A program made the translations under genes and the position numbers. From Verrucomicrobiota bacterium (lineage in GTDB: Bacteria > Verrucomicrobiota > Verrucomicrobiia > Limisphaerales > JAEYXS01): a DNA stretch of 64,000 bases. Shown in pieces: positions 1-9,075 of this stretch. The stretch spans positions 1 through 64,000 of the forward strand of contig JAEYXS010000026.1 of assembly GCA_023431185.1 (NCBI GenBank). The letters run 5' to 3'. Every line of letters starts with the position of its first letter. Position 1 is the stretch's first letter. The notes under the pieces are model-generated. The model was not told the origin of the DNA, searched no databases, and saw only the letters and a program-made list of their open reading frames with translations.

Positions 1-2358
1 GCCCAAGACCACCGGCAACAGGGCAAGAACTACGCATACGATCGAGCGGAAATGGATGAAGACCATGATGGCGATGGCGATGATGGCATACCAGGCGGCT
101 TCCTCGTAACTCCTGCGCAAAAGATCCGTGTATTCGAGCAACTGTACCGGTGTCCCCGTGATGATGGGTTTATTGGTATCCTTGGGGTCCAAGGTTTGCC
201 GCAGCTCGGCTACAAACTTCTCCTGCACATCGCGCCGCCACACATCATCCTTCGGATACGCCTGGATAAGATACTTGCCGCTGGTGCCGATGAAGCGGTT
301 GCGCAAGGCGGGCGGCAGATCTTCCGCCCGCAAAGGCGCCCGGTCATCCTGCAGCTTCAAGGAGGCGAAGGTGTCGCGCAGGTCTTGCAGCAAGGCCTGC
401 TGGTAAAAGGCGATCTGGAACGCGTTGGCATCCTTGCTGCCGGCGTTGATGCGGTTGCGCAGTTCACCAATCGCGTCCCACAGCGATTGCATGTGCTGGC
501 GTAACTCGGGTTCTTGGTCCGGTCCCAGCCGCTCGATGCCGTTGCCCAGATAACCTTGCAGGGAATAGAGGGTGAGGCTGAGTTCGTTGATGTTGGCGGT
601 CTTCTCATCCAAGGTGGCGAAGTGGATATCCGCCACAGCCTGCTTCACCTTCGTCACGTATTGCAGCTTGCGGCTTTGATCCTCGGAGAGATAACGGCTC
701 ATGGACTGCACATCCGCCACCGTCGGAAGACCGCGCAGCTTTTCCTCGATCGCCACCGCTTCCGGCAAGGTGTCCGCCACGATGGCTCCATACAGCACGG
801 AGTTGGAGGCGGAATTGATGAGCTTCTTCTCATATACCACCGCAGGCAACCCGTGTGACTGCATGTTCAGCAGGTTGTAATCGAAGATCACTTTGCGCCC
901 TTGCCAGATGGAGACGACGCACAAGGCCGCCGTGACACCCAGCACCAGACCCGGGCGATCCAGCCACAGCCGCTCGATACGTTCGCGATGATCCTCTGCA
1001 GGCGGGTGTATATGATCGATGACATTTTGTCTTCCGCGCAGGAGCAACGCCGGGAGCATCGTCATCATCGGGATGAGGCAGATCACCAGGCCGCCACCGG
1101 CGATGACACCCATCTCCTGGATGCCCTTGAAATCCGTGAAACTCATCGCGATAAAGGCCACGGCGGTCGTGAAGCAGCCCGTGAAAATACCCAAACCGGT
1201 GTTTACCATCGCTTTTTGCAAAGCTACCTGCTCCGTGGCTCCGTGGCGCAGTTCTTCCTCATAGCGGGTCACCAGATGCACCCCGAAGTCGATGGCCAGA
1301 CCTATGAGCATGGGTGCGAAGGTGATGGTCAGGATGTTCAAGTGACCGATGACGAGAGTGGTGTAGCCCATCGTGTAACCGAGACCGATGATGAGGCAGC
1401 CGGTGGCTTTGAGAGGACGGCCCGACTCCTGATAGCCGAAGATGAAGATGATGGCGCAGAGGATGAGCGAGACGATGGCGGCCTTCGTGGTATCCTTTTG
1501 CGATTGCAGCATCTCATCGACTTCCAGCACGGATTCGCCCGTGATGCCGACATTGACGCCCGGAACCTCTTGCTGGATCTGGGCGACCAATTCGCGCAAA
1601 CGCCGGATGGAGGCACTGACTTCATCACTGTTTGCTGCCTGTGCGGAGACGAGATACAGGCGGCCTTCATCGAAAGTGATGTAGATTTTCTTCTCTGCTT
1701 CCTGACCCTGGCCGAAGAGCGCGTTCACGCCGGGTGAAGGCGGCATGCCGGAGCGGTCCATGGAATCCTTCGCCTGCTTGACGATGCGCTTCAGTGCGGG
1801 CAGGGACTCGATAAGCGGTTTTAGATCGATGTTCGTATTCATGCCCGCCGCCACGAACTGGCGGTTGATCTGCTGGAACATGGAGTTCAGATTCGTAGCC
1901 TGCGCGAAGGTCTGGATGAAGGGCTTGTACACCAGCAAGGTGTCATGCAATTCGCCCAGTTGCTCCTCCGGCACGAAGAGCAGGGCTTTTGGTCCCATCA
2001 GTTTCAAGTCCCCCTTGTAAAAGACGTCGGTGAAATGATTTGTCTCCGCTTCCATGAGCGTGCCCAGACGCTCCACGAACTGGCGGTTCTTCTCCAGCCG
2101 GTCGCTCTCCACCACCACGACGAGATCGTCCTGATGCGGGAACTCCTTCTTATACTTCAGAAAATTCTGGTGGTACTTCTTGTCACCGCCCACCAAGTCA
2201 TTGCGTTTGGTGCTGAAGCCCAGATTTTCAACCGTGAGCCAGACCGCGAGCACGAACAGCACGACCTGCGGCCAGACAAACCACTTGGGATGGCGATAGA
2301 CCAAGTCCGCCAGCTTTTGCAGCAACTGCTCGGCGAAAGATTGTTTTGGTGTGGCCAT
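1..2358 (-). CDS. RND/MMPL superfamily lipid exporter, HpnN-like (3' end beyond window)
   Basis: This is an inner-membrane transporter of the MMPL/RND superfamily, and the best match by layout is the hopanoid-associated exporter HpnN. Reading the reverse strand from the ATG at 2358 gives 786 open codons that run off the window start. A transmembrane helix lies near residues 25-45, followed by a large periplasmic loop. A helix bundle around residues 300-430 includes the typical stretch IGLAIDFGVHLVTRYEEE. A second periplasmic loop follows, and another helix starts at the window edge. HpnN proteins move hopanoids to the outer membrane; that substrate is inferred here. The gene lies 39 bp downstream of the YbjQ-family gene. 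The superfamily call is firm, the HpnN assignment less so. Confidence 0.8.
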   Translation of the reverse strand, partial: MATPKQSFAEQLLQKLADLVYRHPKWFVWPQVVLFVLAVWLTVENLGFSTKRNDLVGGDKKYHQNFLKYKKEFPHQDDLVVVVESDRLEKNRQFVERLGTLMEAETNHFTDVFYKGDLKLMGPKALLFVPEEQLGELHDTLLVYKPFIQTFAQATNLNSMFQQINRQFVAAGMNTNIDLKPLIESLPALKRIVKQAKDSMDRSGMPPSPGVNALFGQGQEAEKKIYITFDEGRLYLVSAQAANSDEVSASIRRLRELVAQIQQEVPGVNVGITGESVLEVDEMLQSQKDTTKAAIVSLILCAIIFIFGYQESGRPLKATGCLIIGLGYTMGYTTLVIGHLNILTITFAPMLIGLAIDFGVHLVTRYEEELRHGATEQVALQKAMVNTGLGIFTGCFTTAVAFIAMSFTDFKGIQEMGVIAGGGLVICLIPMMTMLPALLLRGRQNVIDHIHPPAEDHRERIERLWLDRPGLVLGVTAALCVVSIWQGRKVIFDYNLLNMQSHGLPAVVYEKKLINSASNSVLYGAIVADTLPEAVAIEEKLRGLPTVADVQSMSRYLSEDQSRKLQYVTKVKQAVADIHFATLDEKTANINELSLTLYSLQGYLGNGIERLGPDQEPELRQHMQSLWDAIGELRNRINAGSKDANAFQIAFYQQALLQDLRDTFASLKLQDDRAPLRAEDLPPALRNRFIGTSGKYLIQAYPKDDVWRRDVQEKFVAELRQTLDPKDTNKPIITGTPVQLLEYTDLLRRSYEEAAWYAIIAIAIMVFIHFRSIVCVVLALLPVVLG

Positions 2359-2397
2359 CGAAAAACTAAACTTCTGCGCTCATTTCCCGCTCCCGCT

Positions 2398-2769
2398 TCA
2401 GGCTCCGGGAACGGGTGGCATGGAACCGCCCTTTTGTTCCGTCTCCACCTGGACCGCGGTGCCGTAGCATAGCACCTCCGTGATGCCTACGCCAATCTCC
2501 GTGGCGTCATAGCGCACACCGATGACGGCATTGGCCCCCAGTTCGCCGGCTTGGGCAAGCATCTGGCGGAAGGCGTCATCCCGCGCCTGTTCACAGAGGC
2601 TGGTGTAGAGCGTGATATTCCCGCCAAAAAAGGCCTGGATGCCCGCGCCGAGGTTACCCAACGCCGAGCGCGATCGTACCACGATGCCGCGCGCCACGCC
2701 GTAACTGCGCACGATGCGGTAGCCCGGCAAGTCAAACGCCGTGGTGGTCAGCGGATGCGTGTAGCTCAT
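2398..2769 (-). CDS. YbjQ/UPF0145 family protein
   Basis: A 123-residue protein of the YbjQ (UPF0145, DUF74) family, a small pentameric fold sometimes called a heavy-metal-binding domain. The biochemical role is not established. Family features are visible: the N-terminal strand ending LPGYRIVRSYGVARGI, the GNITLYTSLCEQARDDAF helix region, and the C-terminal GANAVIGVRYDAT followed by a strand ending in EVLCYGTAV. I chose the ATG at 2769, which opens the conserved part (MSYTHPL). The longer open frame to 2838 adds a basic tail not typical of the family. It lies just upstream of the RND exporter on the same strand and may be cotranscribed with it. Confidence 0.8.
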   Translation of the reverse strand: MSYTHPLTTTAFDLPGYRIVRSYGVARGIVVRSRSALGNLGAGIQAFFGGNITLYTSLCEQARDDAFRQMLAQAGELGANAVIGVRYDATEIGVGITEVLCYGTAVQVETEQKGGSMPPVPGA

Positions 2770-2876
2770 ACAATCGCGGGATTCAATACGAGTGCGGAAG
2801 GAAAGACAATTTAAGAAAACTCCAAGTTCAAAGCGCAAAGAGCCGAAGAAGTTTCAAACCCGAATCATCCGCCTGC

Positions 2877-3278
2877 TTATTTGCCCTTCTTCCAGTTCGA
2901 GAGGCCGGAGGCGAGCAGAATGAAACCGCCGAAGGCCGTGCCCATGATGCTGGTGGGGATGCCCGCGAGGAAGGCGCAGAGCAGGGCCTTGGTGATGCTC
3001 ACGCCCCAGGTGTTCTTGCCCAGAAATTTCTGGATCATGGTGACGGCTACCAGCGTGATGGAAAAACTGAGCACCACCACGACGGGAACGGCCAGGCCAA
3101 GGGACAACGCTTCGGCTCCCCAGAAGAGATTGTCCACGGTGATGAGGAGGAGGCCGCTGAGGGGATGCAGGCGGAAATTGCTGCCATCCGGTGATTCGGC
3201 CGGGCCGGAGTTCGGGTCATGGCGCACCGGCACGGATTCTTCCGGGATGACTGGCGGTTTGCGCATGAGGTCCGACAC
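2877..3278 (-). CDS. Small membrane protein of unknown function
   Basis: A 133-residue protein I do not recognise. The N-terminal 35 residues are hydrophilic and proline-rich. Three hydrophobic stretches follow, beginning at roughly residues 38, 64 and 95 (for example VPVVVVLSFSITLVAV). It ends in a short lysine tail (NWKKGK). It is probably an inner-membrane protein. The frame opens with GTG at 3278; an in-frame ATG at 3266 is an alternative start, and neither has a clear ribosome binding site. It is transcribed towards the YbjQ-family gene, with about 107 bp between them. Confidence 0.6.
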   Translation of the reverse strand: MSDLMRKPPVIPEESVPVRHDPNSGPAESPDGSNFRLHPLSGLLLITVDNLFWGAEALSLGLAVPVVVVLSFSITLVAVTMIQKFLGKNTWGVSITKALLCAFLAGIPTSIMGTAFGGFILLASGLSNWKKGK

Positions 3279-3393
3279 GCCTGTAGCATAAGGTCGAATC
3301 GCCTCCGTCGCAATGTGATAAAGGCAATTGGGTGCAGTGCTATGGCTTTCCCATTTGACAAATTCTCAGCTGAGACCGTTAGTTTAAATTAAG

Positions 3394-3714
3394 ATGTCGA
3401 ATGACCCAGATCGCGATCGCGCTGAATCCAGACGCCGCTGGTTAAACCGGCTTCTGGCCGCGGCGGCGGTTGGCTTGGGACTTTACATAGCGACCTTTAC
3501 CTATTGGTGGGTACGCAGCCCTTCAGCCACATTTATCAATAATGGAAAACAGATTCACGTGGTTGAGTTCCAATGGAGCAAAGCCTACCTCCGCACGGAA
3601 CCAATTTGGGCACCCGCTTTTTGGGTGGTTGAACACGTGATGGGTTACAAACGGCGTGGCATTGTCGCCATGTTTGAAAATTCCTTAGTGATTTATACCA
3701 AGGGCGATGACTGA
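3394..3714 (+). CDS. Hypothetical single-pass membrane protein
   Basis: A 106-residue protein of unknown function. A charged N-terminus rich in Asp and Arg is followed by one hydrophobic helix near residues 20-40 (LLAAAAVGLGLYIATFTYWW) and a soluble domain with several aromatic residues. The arrangement suggests a short cytoplasmic tail and an exported domain. The ATG at 3394 is the only sensible start. It converges with eda, whose stop is 19 bp downstream. No family was recognised; the intact frame and the membrane-anchor layout support it as a real gene. Confidence 0.5.
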   Translation: MSNDPDRDRAESRRRWLNRLLAAAAVGLGLYIATFTYWWVRSPSATFINNGKQIHVVEFQWSKAYLRTEPIWAPAFWVVEHVMGYKRRGIVAMFENSLVIYTKGDD

Positions 3715-3732
3715 GGTGGATACGAAAGTCAC

Positions 3733-4371
3733 TTACCGTTTTGCCGCTTCCACAAACGCTTTCGCCAGGCGGGTGAGTTCGGGCCAGTTGGCTTCCTGCA
3801 AAATCTTCTTCGAGACGAGTGAAGAACCGACCCCCAACGCGGCGCAACCGGCTTTCAGGAAATCGCCGACGTTGTGCAGATCCACGCCCCCGGTCGGCAC
3901 GATGTTCAGGTGCGGCAAGGGCGCGCGGAGAGACTTGATATAGTTCGGTCCCAGGCCTTCCGCCGGGAAAATCTTGATGAAATCCGCACCGGCTTCATGG
4001 GCAAGCTGCGCCTCGGTGGGGGTGTAGGCGCCGAGCATGACGGGTTTGTTGAGCGCATGCGCGGCTTCGGCGATGGCCGGGCGCATGATGGGCGTCACCA
4101 CAAATTGCGCGCCGGCTTCGATGGCGCGCTTGCACGTATCCACATCCAGCACGGTGCCGACGCCGATCAATGCTTTGTCACCCAGTTTCGCCGAGGTTTC
4201 GCGAATAGCCGCGATGGCATTCGGCGTGGTCATGGTGATCTCGATGGCGATGACGCCACCGGCGAGCAGGGCCTCGGACAAGGGGAGGACTTGTTCCTGT
4301 TTCTCGGCGCGGACGACGGCGATGATGCCAGGGTTCTTGAGCGCGGCGATAATCTCAGATCTAGTAGGCAT
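3733..4371 (-). CDS. eda: KDPG/KHG aldolase (2-dehydro-3-deoxy-phosphogluconate aldolase)
   Basis: A class I aldolase that splits 2-keto-3-deoxy-6-phosphogluconate into pyruvate and glyceraldehyde 3-phosphate, the last step of the Entner-Doudoroff pathway. The 212-residue length is normal for the family. The Schiff-base lysine is K133 in GADFIKIFPAE, the catalytic glutamate is E44 in IEITMTTP, and the GVGTV and VVTP motifs are present. The arginine that follows the glutamate in the E. coli enzyme is threonine here, as in several Eda-like homologues, so activity on other 2-keto-3-deoxy acids is possible. It lies 8 bp downstream of the glcF stop on the same strand, so the two are probably cotranscribed. 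Confidence 0.9.
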   Translation of the reverse strand: MPTRSEIIAALKNPGIIAVVRAEKQEQVLPLSEALLAGGVIAIEITMTTPNAIAAIRETSAKLGDKALIGVGTVLDVDTCKRAIEAGAQFVVTPIMRPAIAEAAHALNKPVMLGAYTPTEAQLAHEAGADFIKIFPAEGLGPNYIKSLRAPLPHLNIVPTGGVDLHNVGDFLKAGCAALGVGSSLVSKKILQEANWPELTRLAKAFVEAAKR

Positions 4372-4379
4372 GGTTAAGC

Positions 4380-5687
4380 TTACGATTTCGCGCGGCGATA
4401 TGCCTCCGCCAGCAAGGTGATGGGATGGGCTAGGCGCACGTTCACGCCCTGGCGCTTGGCGCCATTGATGATGTGCAGGAGACAGCCGGGGTTGCCCGTA
4501 GCGACGACTTCCGCCTTCGTGCTCACGATGTGGTTGAGCTTGCGGTCGAGCAGTTCATTCGCCATCTCCGGTTGCACGATGTTGTAGATGCCCGCACTGC
4601 CGCAGCACCAGGTGCTCTCGGGCAATTCAACGAGCTTGAGATTCGGGATGGCCTTCAACACTTGTCGCGGCTGGGCGGTGATCTTCTGGCCGTGGCAGAG
4701 GTGGCAGGCCTCATGATACGTCACGTTCTGCGCAGGCTGATTCTTCGCGTCCGGCGTTTTGATGCCGATCTGCGCGAGCCATTCGTGGATGTCCTTCACC
4801 TTCTTGTCCCACAGCTTCGCGCGCTCCGCATAGGCGGGATCGTCCTTCAACAGATTCGTGTAATGCTTGAGATGTGAGCCGCAACCGGCGGCATTCGTGA
4901 TGATGGCATCGAACTGCTCCGGCGGGTGCAGATCAATCTGTTTGCGCGCGAGTCGTTGCGCCAGCTCCAGCTCGCCATTATGCGCGTGGAGCGAGCCGCA
5001 GCATTGCTGATCCGCACGGGTGACGACTTCGCAACCGTTCTGCGCCAGCACCTCGGCGGTGTCGCGATTCACATCGCTGAAGATGAGGTCCTGCGCGCAA
5101 CCGGTGAGCAAGGCCACACGATATTTCTTTTCATCCACGGCAGGGGTGATGGGGCGGATGAGATCGGCGGAGAAGAACGGTTGCACTGTGGGCGTCATCG
5201 CTTCCAGTTCGCGCAAGCGCTTCGGCACGAAGTTCAACACACCACTGGAGCGCACCGCCTTTTGCAGGCCGAGGTCCTGATACAGGCGCAAGGCACTGCC
5301 GAAAGCCTGCAAACGGCCATGCTCCATGAAGAGCCAATTCAGCGTGAGACTGCGGATGGCGCTGCGCTTGGGTGAATCCAACACCCCGCTCGCCTCGGCC
5401 TCGGCGCGCGCATGCTCGAACAGTTCCGCGTAATTCACACCGGCGGGACAGGCGGTCATGCAGGCGAGACAGCCGAGGCAGAAGTACATCTCCTCCGCAA
5501 ACTCTTCCGTGGCCTCCAGGCGGTCATCGGCGATGGCGCGCATGAGGGCGATGCGGCCGCGCGGGCTGTTGCGCTCGAGCTTGGTGGCATCGTAGGTGGG
5601 GCATGTGGGCAGGCAGAGGCCGCAGTGCATGCACTGCTGCACGACCGAGTAATCCAGATCTTTCAGATGCGAGCCCGCGCTTTTCAT
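4380..5687 (-). CDS. glcF: Glycolate oxidase iron-sulfur subunit (GlcF-like)
   Basis: A 435-residue (Fe-S)-binding protein that passes electrons from a flavin dehydrogenase of the glycolate/D-lactate type. Two 4Fe-4S ferredoxin motifs sit near the N-terminus (CMHCGLCLPTCP and CLGCLACMTACP). Two cysteine-rich CCG domains follow, with QQCCGS and WCCGSAG as their signature pairs. I chose the ATG at 5687 (MKSAGSHLKDLDY) because the family begins just before the first cluster motif; the open frame extends to 5777 without homology. The catalytic flavoprotein subunits (GlcD/GlcE) are not in the window. The pairing with eda suggests the two serve sugar-acid or 2-hydroxyacid catabolism. Confidence 0.88.
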   Translation of the reverse strand: MKSAGSHLKDLDYSVVQQCMHCGLCLPTCPTYDATKLERNSPRGRIALMRAIADDRLEATEEFAEEMYFCLGCLACMTACPAGVNYAELFEHARAEAEASGVLDSPKRSAIRSLTLNWLFMEHGRLQAFGSALRLYQDLGLQKAVRSSGVLNFVPKRLRELEAMTPTVQPFFSADLIRPITPAVDEKKYRVALLTGCAQDLIFSDVNRDTAEVLAQNGCEVVTRADQQCCGSLHAHNGELELAQRLARKQIDLHPPEQFDAIITNAAGCGSHLKHYTNLLKDDPAYAERAKLWDKKVKDIHEWLAQIGIKTPDAKNQPAQNVTYHEACHLCHGQKITAQPRQVLKAIPNLKLVELPESTWCCGSAGIYNIVQPEMANELLDRKLNHIVSTKAEVVATGNPGCLLHIINGAKRQGVNVRLAHPITLLAEAYRRAKS

Positions 5688-5787
5688 GCTGCTGATTTTG
5701 CTGACGGGAGAGTATGCGAGGCAGGCAGAGGCGGTAAATGATGAATGACGAAATCCGAATGACCGAGGAGTGAGCAATGACTAAGCT

Positions 5788-6729
5788 TTACGGTTTCTGG
5801 TGGGGGCCTTCGGGGTCGATTTTACGGACAACTTCCATAACATAATTAGAGAGATTTTTGTCGCCCAAGGTGCCGGCGAATTGACGCAACAGAGGTGCTG
5901 CGGGCCGGGCATTGGTGCCAATGTCTCCCAAGTCCAGTGTCAGCGTAAGCGAAAAGCTGGTATCCCCAGCCACGATGTGATTGGTGAAATAGGCCAGTTC
6001 CGGGCCAGGTCCAGTGATTTTGAGAATACTGCTGGCGATTTTAGCTCGAGCGTAAGTCGGGCGGTTGGTCTCCGCCAGCCGTGATCGTAACACGGGAAGT
6101 GCTGTCACACTCGCGGCACCAAATTCCCCTAACGCATGAAAGTGGCCGTGCTCTGGAAATGGCGGACGGTTGGTCATGCTGAGTGATTCAATCAAAGCGG
6201 GCACTGTCACCTCAGGCTGGCGATGGATGAAACCGAGTAGCAAGGCCGTACTGTCACTAAAAGCCGGATCGCCGGTTTTCAACTCAGAGATGAGAACTGG
6301 GATGAGCGGTTCGGCATTTGCACGTAGCAGACACAGCAAGTTAAAGGCGTGGGATTGGCGATGGGTTTGGTGGTCGCCGCCATAGTATCTTGTTTGGAAG
6401 ACGCGTTGTTTCTGGGCCATCATCCAAGCGGTAAACTTTGAATCATCACGTTTATACTCCTGCCAGAGAAACCACACTGCGTTCGTTCCCAGGTTTTTGA
6501 ATCGCTCAGCTTTGGTATCGTTGCTCTCGGCATCGTAAGGTGAGCTAGGATATTTCTCGATTTCAAACCACTCTTCCACCGTCTTCCCCTGATACTGCGG
6601 CTGCATGGCGCGGTGAATCGCTTTGCTGCCCCAGAGGAGCAGGCACAGGGCGACGATGCCCCAAACCACGCGCGGACGTAAGAAACGGTGCGCCTTTCTT
6701 GCAGCAGAGGTGTTTTCTACAGTCGTCAT
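5788..6729 (-). CDS. Membrane-anchored HEAT-repeat protein, copy 1
   Basis: A 313-residue protein with a basic N-terminus, one membrane helix near residues 22-40 (VVWGIVALCLLLWGSKAIHR), then an alpha-helical HEAT-like region. Helical repeats such as LIPVLISELK, TVPALIESL and ALPVLRSRL recur every 35-40 residues. The conserved phrase YQGKTVEEWF follows the membrane anchor. Function is unknown; HEAT solenoids usually bind other proteins. Its ATG overlaps the stop of the upstream paralogue (6726-7667) by 4 bp, which indicates translational coupling. The two share the anchor and the phrases LLLWGSKAIHR and QGKT, so they arose by tandem duplication. Confidence 0.75.
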   Translation of the reverse strand: MTTVENTSAARKAHRFLRPRVVWGIVALCLLLWGSKAIHRAMQPQYQGKTVEEWFEIEKYPSSPYDAESNDTKAERFKNLGTNAVWFLWQEYKRDDSKFTAWMMAQKQRVFQTRYYGGDHQTHRQSHAFNLLCLLRANAEPLIPVLISELKTGDPAFSDSTALLLGFIHRQPEVTVPALIESLSMTNRPPFPEHGHFHALGEFGAASVTALPVLRSRLAETNRPTYARAKIASSILKITGPGPELAYFTNHIVAGDTSFSLTLTLDLGDIGTNARPAAPLLRQFAGTLGDKNLSNYVMEVVRKIDPEGPHQKP

Positions 6730-7667
6730 GGCCTCATGCGCCGATTGAAGAATTCGCTTTGTCGGATAAATCGTTTCATCGAGTCGGCATGTTCCTTGTT
6801 CGTCAGGCTGTCGGAGAATTTTAGTAATGCCGGGATCGTGTTGGAGTGAGTCCGGTTCATTTCCAGCGCGAACAGGATGCCCGTTGTTTTGGGTACATCG
6901 TCCGGGTCGATGACTCGAGCGAGATGCGAGGTACTTCCAGCGGCGGTATCGATGCGGATGATTGATGCGGCGATGCGTATCTTTTCGTCGTCGCCAGTTT
7001 TGGGGCTGTCGTGCAAGGTCAGCAACAGTGGCAAAGCTGCCTGTGCCTCGTCCTCAAATTCGCTCAAAGCCCAGATAAGCGTGGACTGTTTGGCGGTGGA
7101 TCGGGATTGCTTCAATGCCCGCAACAAAGCGGGGACGGACAAGTCAGGGCGTTGCCGCAGACTGCCCAGCCACCGGGCGGCATCTTCTGCTATCTCTCTG
7201 TCCACACTGTCCAATCTGCTCACCAGCTCGGGTATCAGGCATTCCGTCTCTGGCCCGAAAAAGTGGAGCATGATCTGCGCGCGGAACTGTTGCTCCATCC
7301 GTGCTTTTTCCACCTCGTGCTGTGCGCTCAAAGCATAACGTTTCCACGCATCCATCAGCGGCGTGTCAGAAGGAATCTGGCCAGTATATTCGAGCCAGAG
7401 ATACTGCACCGCATTCGTACCCATCGCTCGCAAGGCATCTACCCCTGGATCATTTGTGGGGACATAGATATGATGGGGGTAGGTGGAGATTTTTGCTTCT
7501 GCGAACCACTCTTGTGCCGTCTTCCCCTGATACTTGGGCGGCTGATCGCGGTGAATCGCTTTGCTGCCCCAGAGGAGAAGGCAGAGAGCCGCGCCGCCCC
7601 AAAGCCAACGACGACGCAGAAACTTCGCGCGTTTGCCGGAATCACTATTGGCCGTCTCGGTGTTCAC
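6726..7667 (-). CDS. Membrane-anchored HEAT-repeat protein, copy 2
   Basis: A 313-residue paralogue of the adjacent gene, with the same order: basic N-terminus, membrane helix near residues 20-38 (LWGGAALCLLLWGSKAIHR), the YQGKTAQEWF phrase, then HEAT-like helical repeats (CLIPELVSRL, SVPALLRALK, ALPLLLTLHD). The start is a GTG at 7667 preceded by a GAGGAG-type ribosome binding site. The role is unknown; a protein-interaction scaffold at the membrane is a guess from the fold. Together with copy 1 and the remnant upstream (7703-7912) it forms a tandem array. Confidence 0.72.
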   Translation of the reverse strand: MNTETANSDSGKRAKFLRRRWLWGGAALCLLLWGSKAIHRDQPPKYQGKTAQEWFAEAKISTYPHHIYVPTNDPGVDALRAMGTNAVQYLWLEYTGQIPSDTPLMDAWKRYALSAQHEVEKARMEQQFRAQIMLHFFGPETECLIPELVSRLDSVDREIAEDAARWLGSLRQRPDLSVPALLRALKQSRSTAKQSTLIWALSEFEDEAQAALPLLLTLHDSPKTGDDEKIRIAASIIRIDTAAGSTSHLARVIDPDDVPKTTGILFALEMNRTHSNTIPALLKFSDSLTNKEHADSMKRFIRQSEFFNRRMRP

Positions 7668-7702
7668 TAGCTGGCTCCTCTGGAATAGCTTATGCGTAAA
7701 AG

Positions 7703-7912
7703 CTACCGCACATTGACCGCATATGCGAGCGCGAATGCAAGTCGTGGAGCGTCAACCTCCGGTCCGGGACCATTGATGGTCAGGAGGGCCTTGGTCAGCC
7801 AATAACCTTCGTAAGAGTTCGGGGTGGTCGTTTTTGCGAGTTGCATGCGGAGATATGGCCGCGCCCCGTACAGGGGCTCGCTTTGCCCGAATGTTTCTGC
7901 CAGCCTCTGCAT
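7703..7912 (-). pseudogene. Remnant of a third HEAT-repeat paralogue
   Basis: The reverse strand here encodes a short stretch resembling the C-terminal part of the two downstream HEAT proteins. YLRMQLAKTTTPNSY is followed by LLTINGPGPE, compared with VLRSRLAETNRPTY and ILKITGPGPE in copy 1. There is no membrane anchor, no YQGKT phrase and no plausible start, and the reading frame ends soon after the conserved GPGPE. The likeliest reading is a truncated third copy whose 5' part has been lost, cut off near the start of the divergent sialidase-like gene. It could instead be a very short functional protein, but nothing supports that. Confidence 0.5.
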
Positions 7913-7931
7913 CCATCACTCACTCACGAAT

Positions 7932-9050
7932 ATGAAACGTCACTGCTTTGTATTGCTTTTGGTTCTCATGGGCATGGTCGCTCCCGCATTTGCCGCCACG
8001 ATCGGCGAGACCGTGCTGAACATCGAGCCCACCAGGGAGAACCCGCGCAGCTCGGAAGGCGCCTTCGTCACGCTGAAGTCCGGCCGCATCCTGTTCTATT
8101 ACACCCAGTTCTACGGCGGCGCGCATGACAACAGCCCGGCGCACATCGTGGCGATCCATTCCGATGATGAAGGCAAGACCTGGAGCAAGGAGCCACAGAC
8201 GATCGTGGAGAACAAGGGTGGCGAAAACGTGATGAGCGTCTCCCTTCTGCGCCTCAAAAGCGGACGCATCGCGTTGTTCTATCTGTTGAAAAACAACTGG
8301 CTGGATTGCCGCCCCTACGTTTGCTTCTCCGAGGATGAGACGAAAACCTGGTCTGCTCCCATACTCATGACCCAAGCCCCCGGGTACTTCGTGATGAATA
8401 ATGACCGCGTCATCCAGCTCACGACGGGCCGCCTCGTCGCTCCCTTGGCTTTTCATCGCGCGAAGGCGAGTGATCCCAAGACCAGCAAATCTTTCGACAG
8501 CCGCGCCATCACGATGTGGGTGCTCTCCGATGACGAAGGCAAGACGTGGCGCGAAGCGGATTCTTGGTGGGCCATGCCGCAGAACACGCGCAGCGGCTTG
8601 CAAGAGCCGGGTGTGGTGGAACTGGGGGATGGTTCGCTCTTCAGTTGGGCCCGCACGGATGGCGGCAGCCAGTTTGTTTTCCATTCAAAAGATCAGGGCA
8701 AGACTTGGACCCCGCCTGCCGCCAGCAAACTGATCTCTCCAGTCTCGCCTGCGAGCATCAAGCGATTGCCGGGCTCAGACAAATTGCTGGCCATCTACAA
8801 TGACCACTCCGGCCAGTTCCCGTTCCCGAAAGGCAAGCGCACCCCGCTCATCGCCGCACTCTCCGCCGATGGCGGCGCAACGTGGACGCAGGCCAAGGCG
8901 TTCGAAGAAGATCCAGATGGCTGGTATTGCTACACCGCCATGCACTACACGAAGGATGCGGTGCTGCTGGGGTATTGTGCGGGTGATACGAAGGTGGGCG
9001 GATTGAACCGGCTAAGAATCAAGCGGGTTTCACTAGTTGATTTGCAGTGA
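7932..9050 (+). CDS. Secreted sialidase/BNR-repeat glycoside hydrolase-like protein
   Basis: A 372-residue exported protein with a signal peptide at residues 1-20 (CFVLLLVLMGMVAPAFA). It has five Asp-box (BNR) motifs marking a six-bladed propeller: SDDEGKTW, SEDETKTW, SDDEGKTW, SKDQGKTW and SADGGATW. Sialidases cleave terminal sialic acids; many verrucomicrobial and planctomycetal members act on unknown glycans, so the substrate is open. I chose the ATG at 7932 because the signal peptide begins there; the open frame upstream covers the HEAT-protein remnant on the other strand. A role in scavenging polysaccharide or glycoprotein sugars fits the sulfatase elsewhere in the window. Confidence 0.82.
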   Translation: MKRHCFVLLLVLMGMVAPAFAATIGETVLNIEPTRENPRSSEGAFVTLKSGRILFYYTQFYGGAHDNSPAHIVAIHSDDEGKTWSKEPQTIVENKGGENVMSVSLLRLKSGRIALFYLLKNNWLDCRPYVCFSEDETKTWSAPILMTQAPGYFVMNNDRVIQLTTGRLVAPLAFHRAKASDPKTSKSFDSRAITMWVLSDDEGKTWREADSWWAMPQNTRSGLQEPGVVELGDGSLFSWARTDGGSQFVFHSKDQGKTWTPPAASKLISPVSPASIKRLPGSDKLLAIYNDHSGQFPFPKGKRTPLIAALSADGGATWTQAKAFEEDPDGWYCYTAMHYTKDAVLLGYCAGDTKVGGLNRLRIKRVSLVDLQ

Positions 9051-9075
9051 TAAAGGCAATGGTGCCTGCTTGAAA

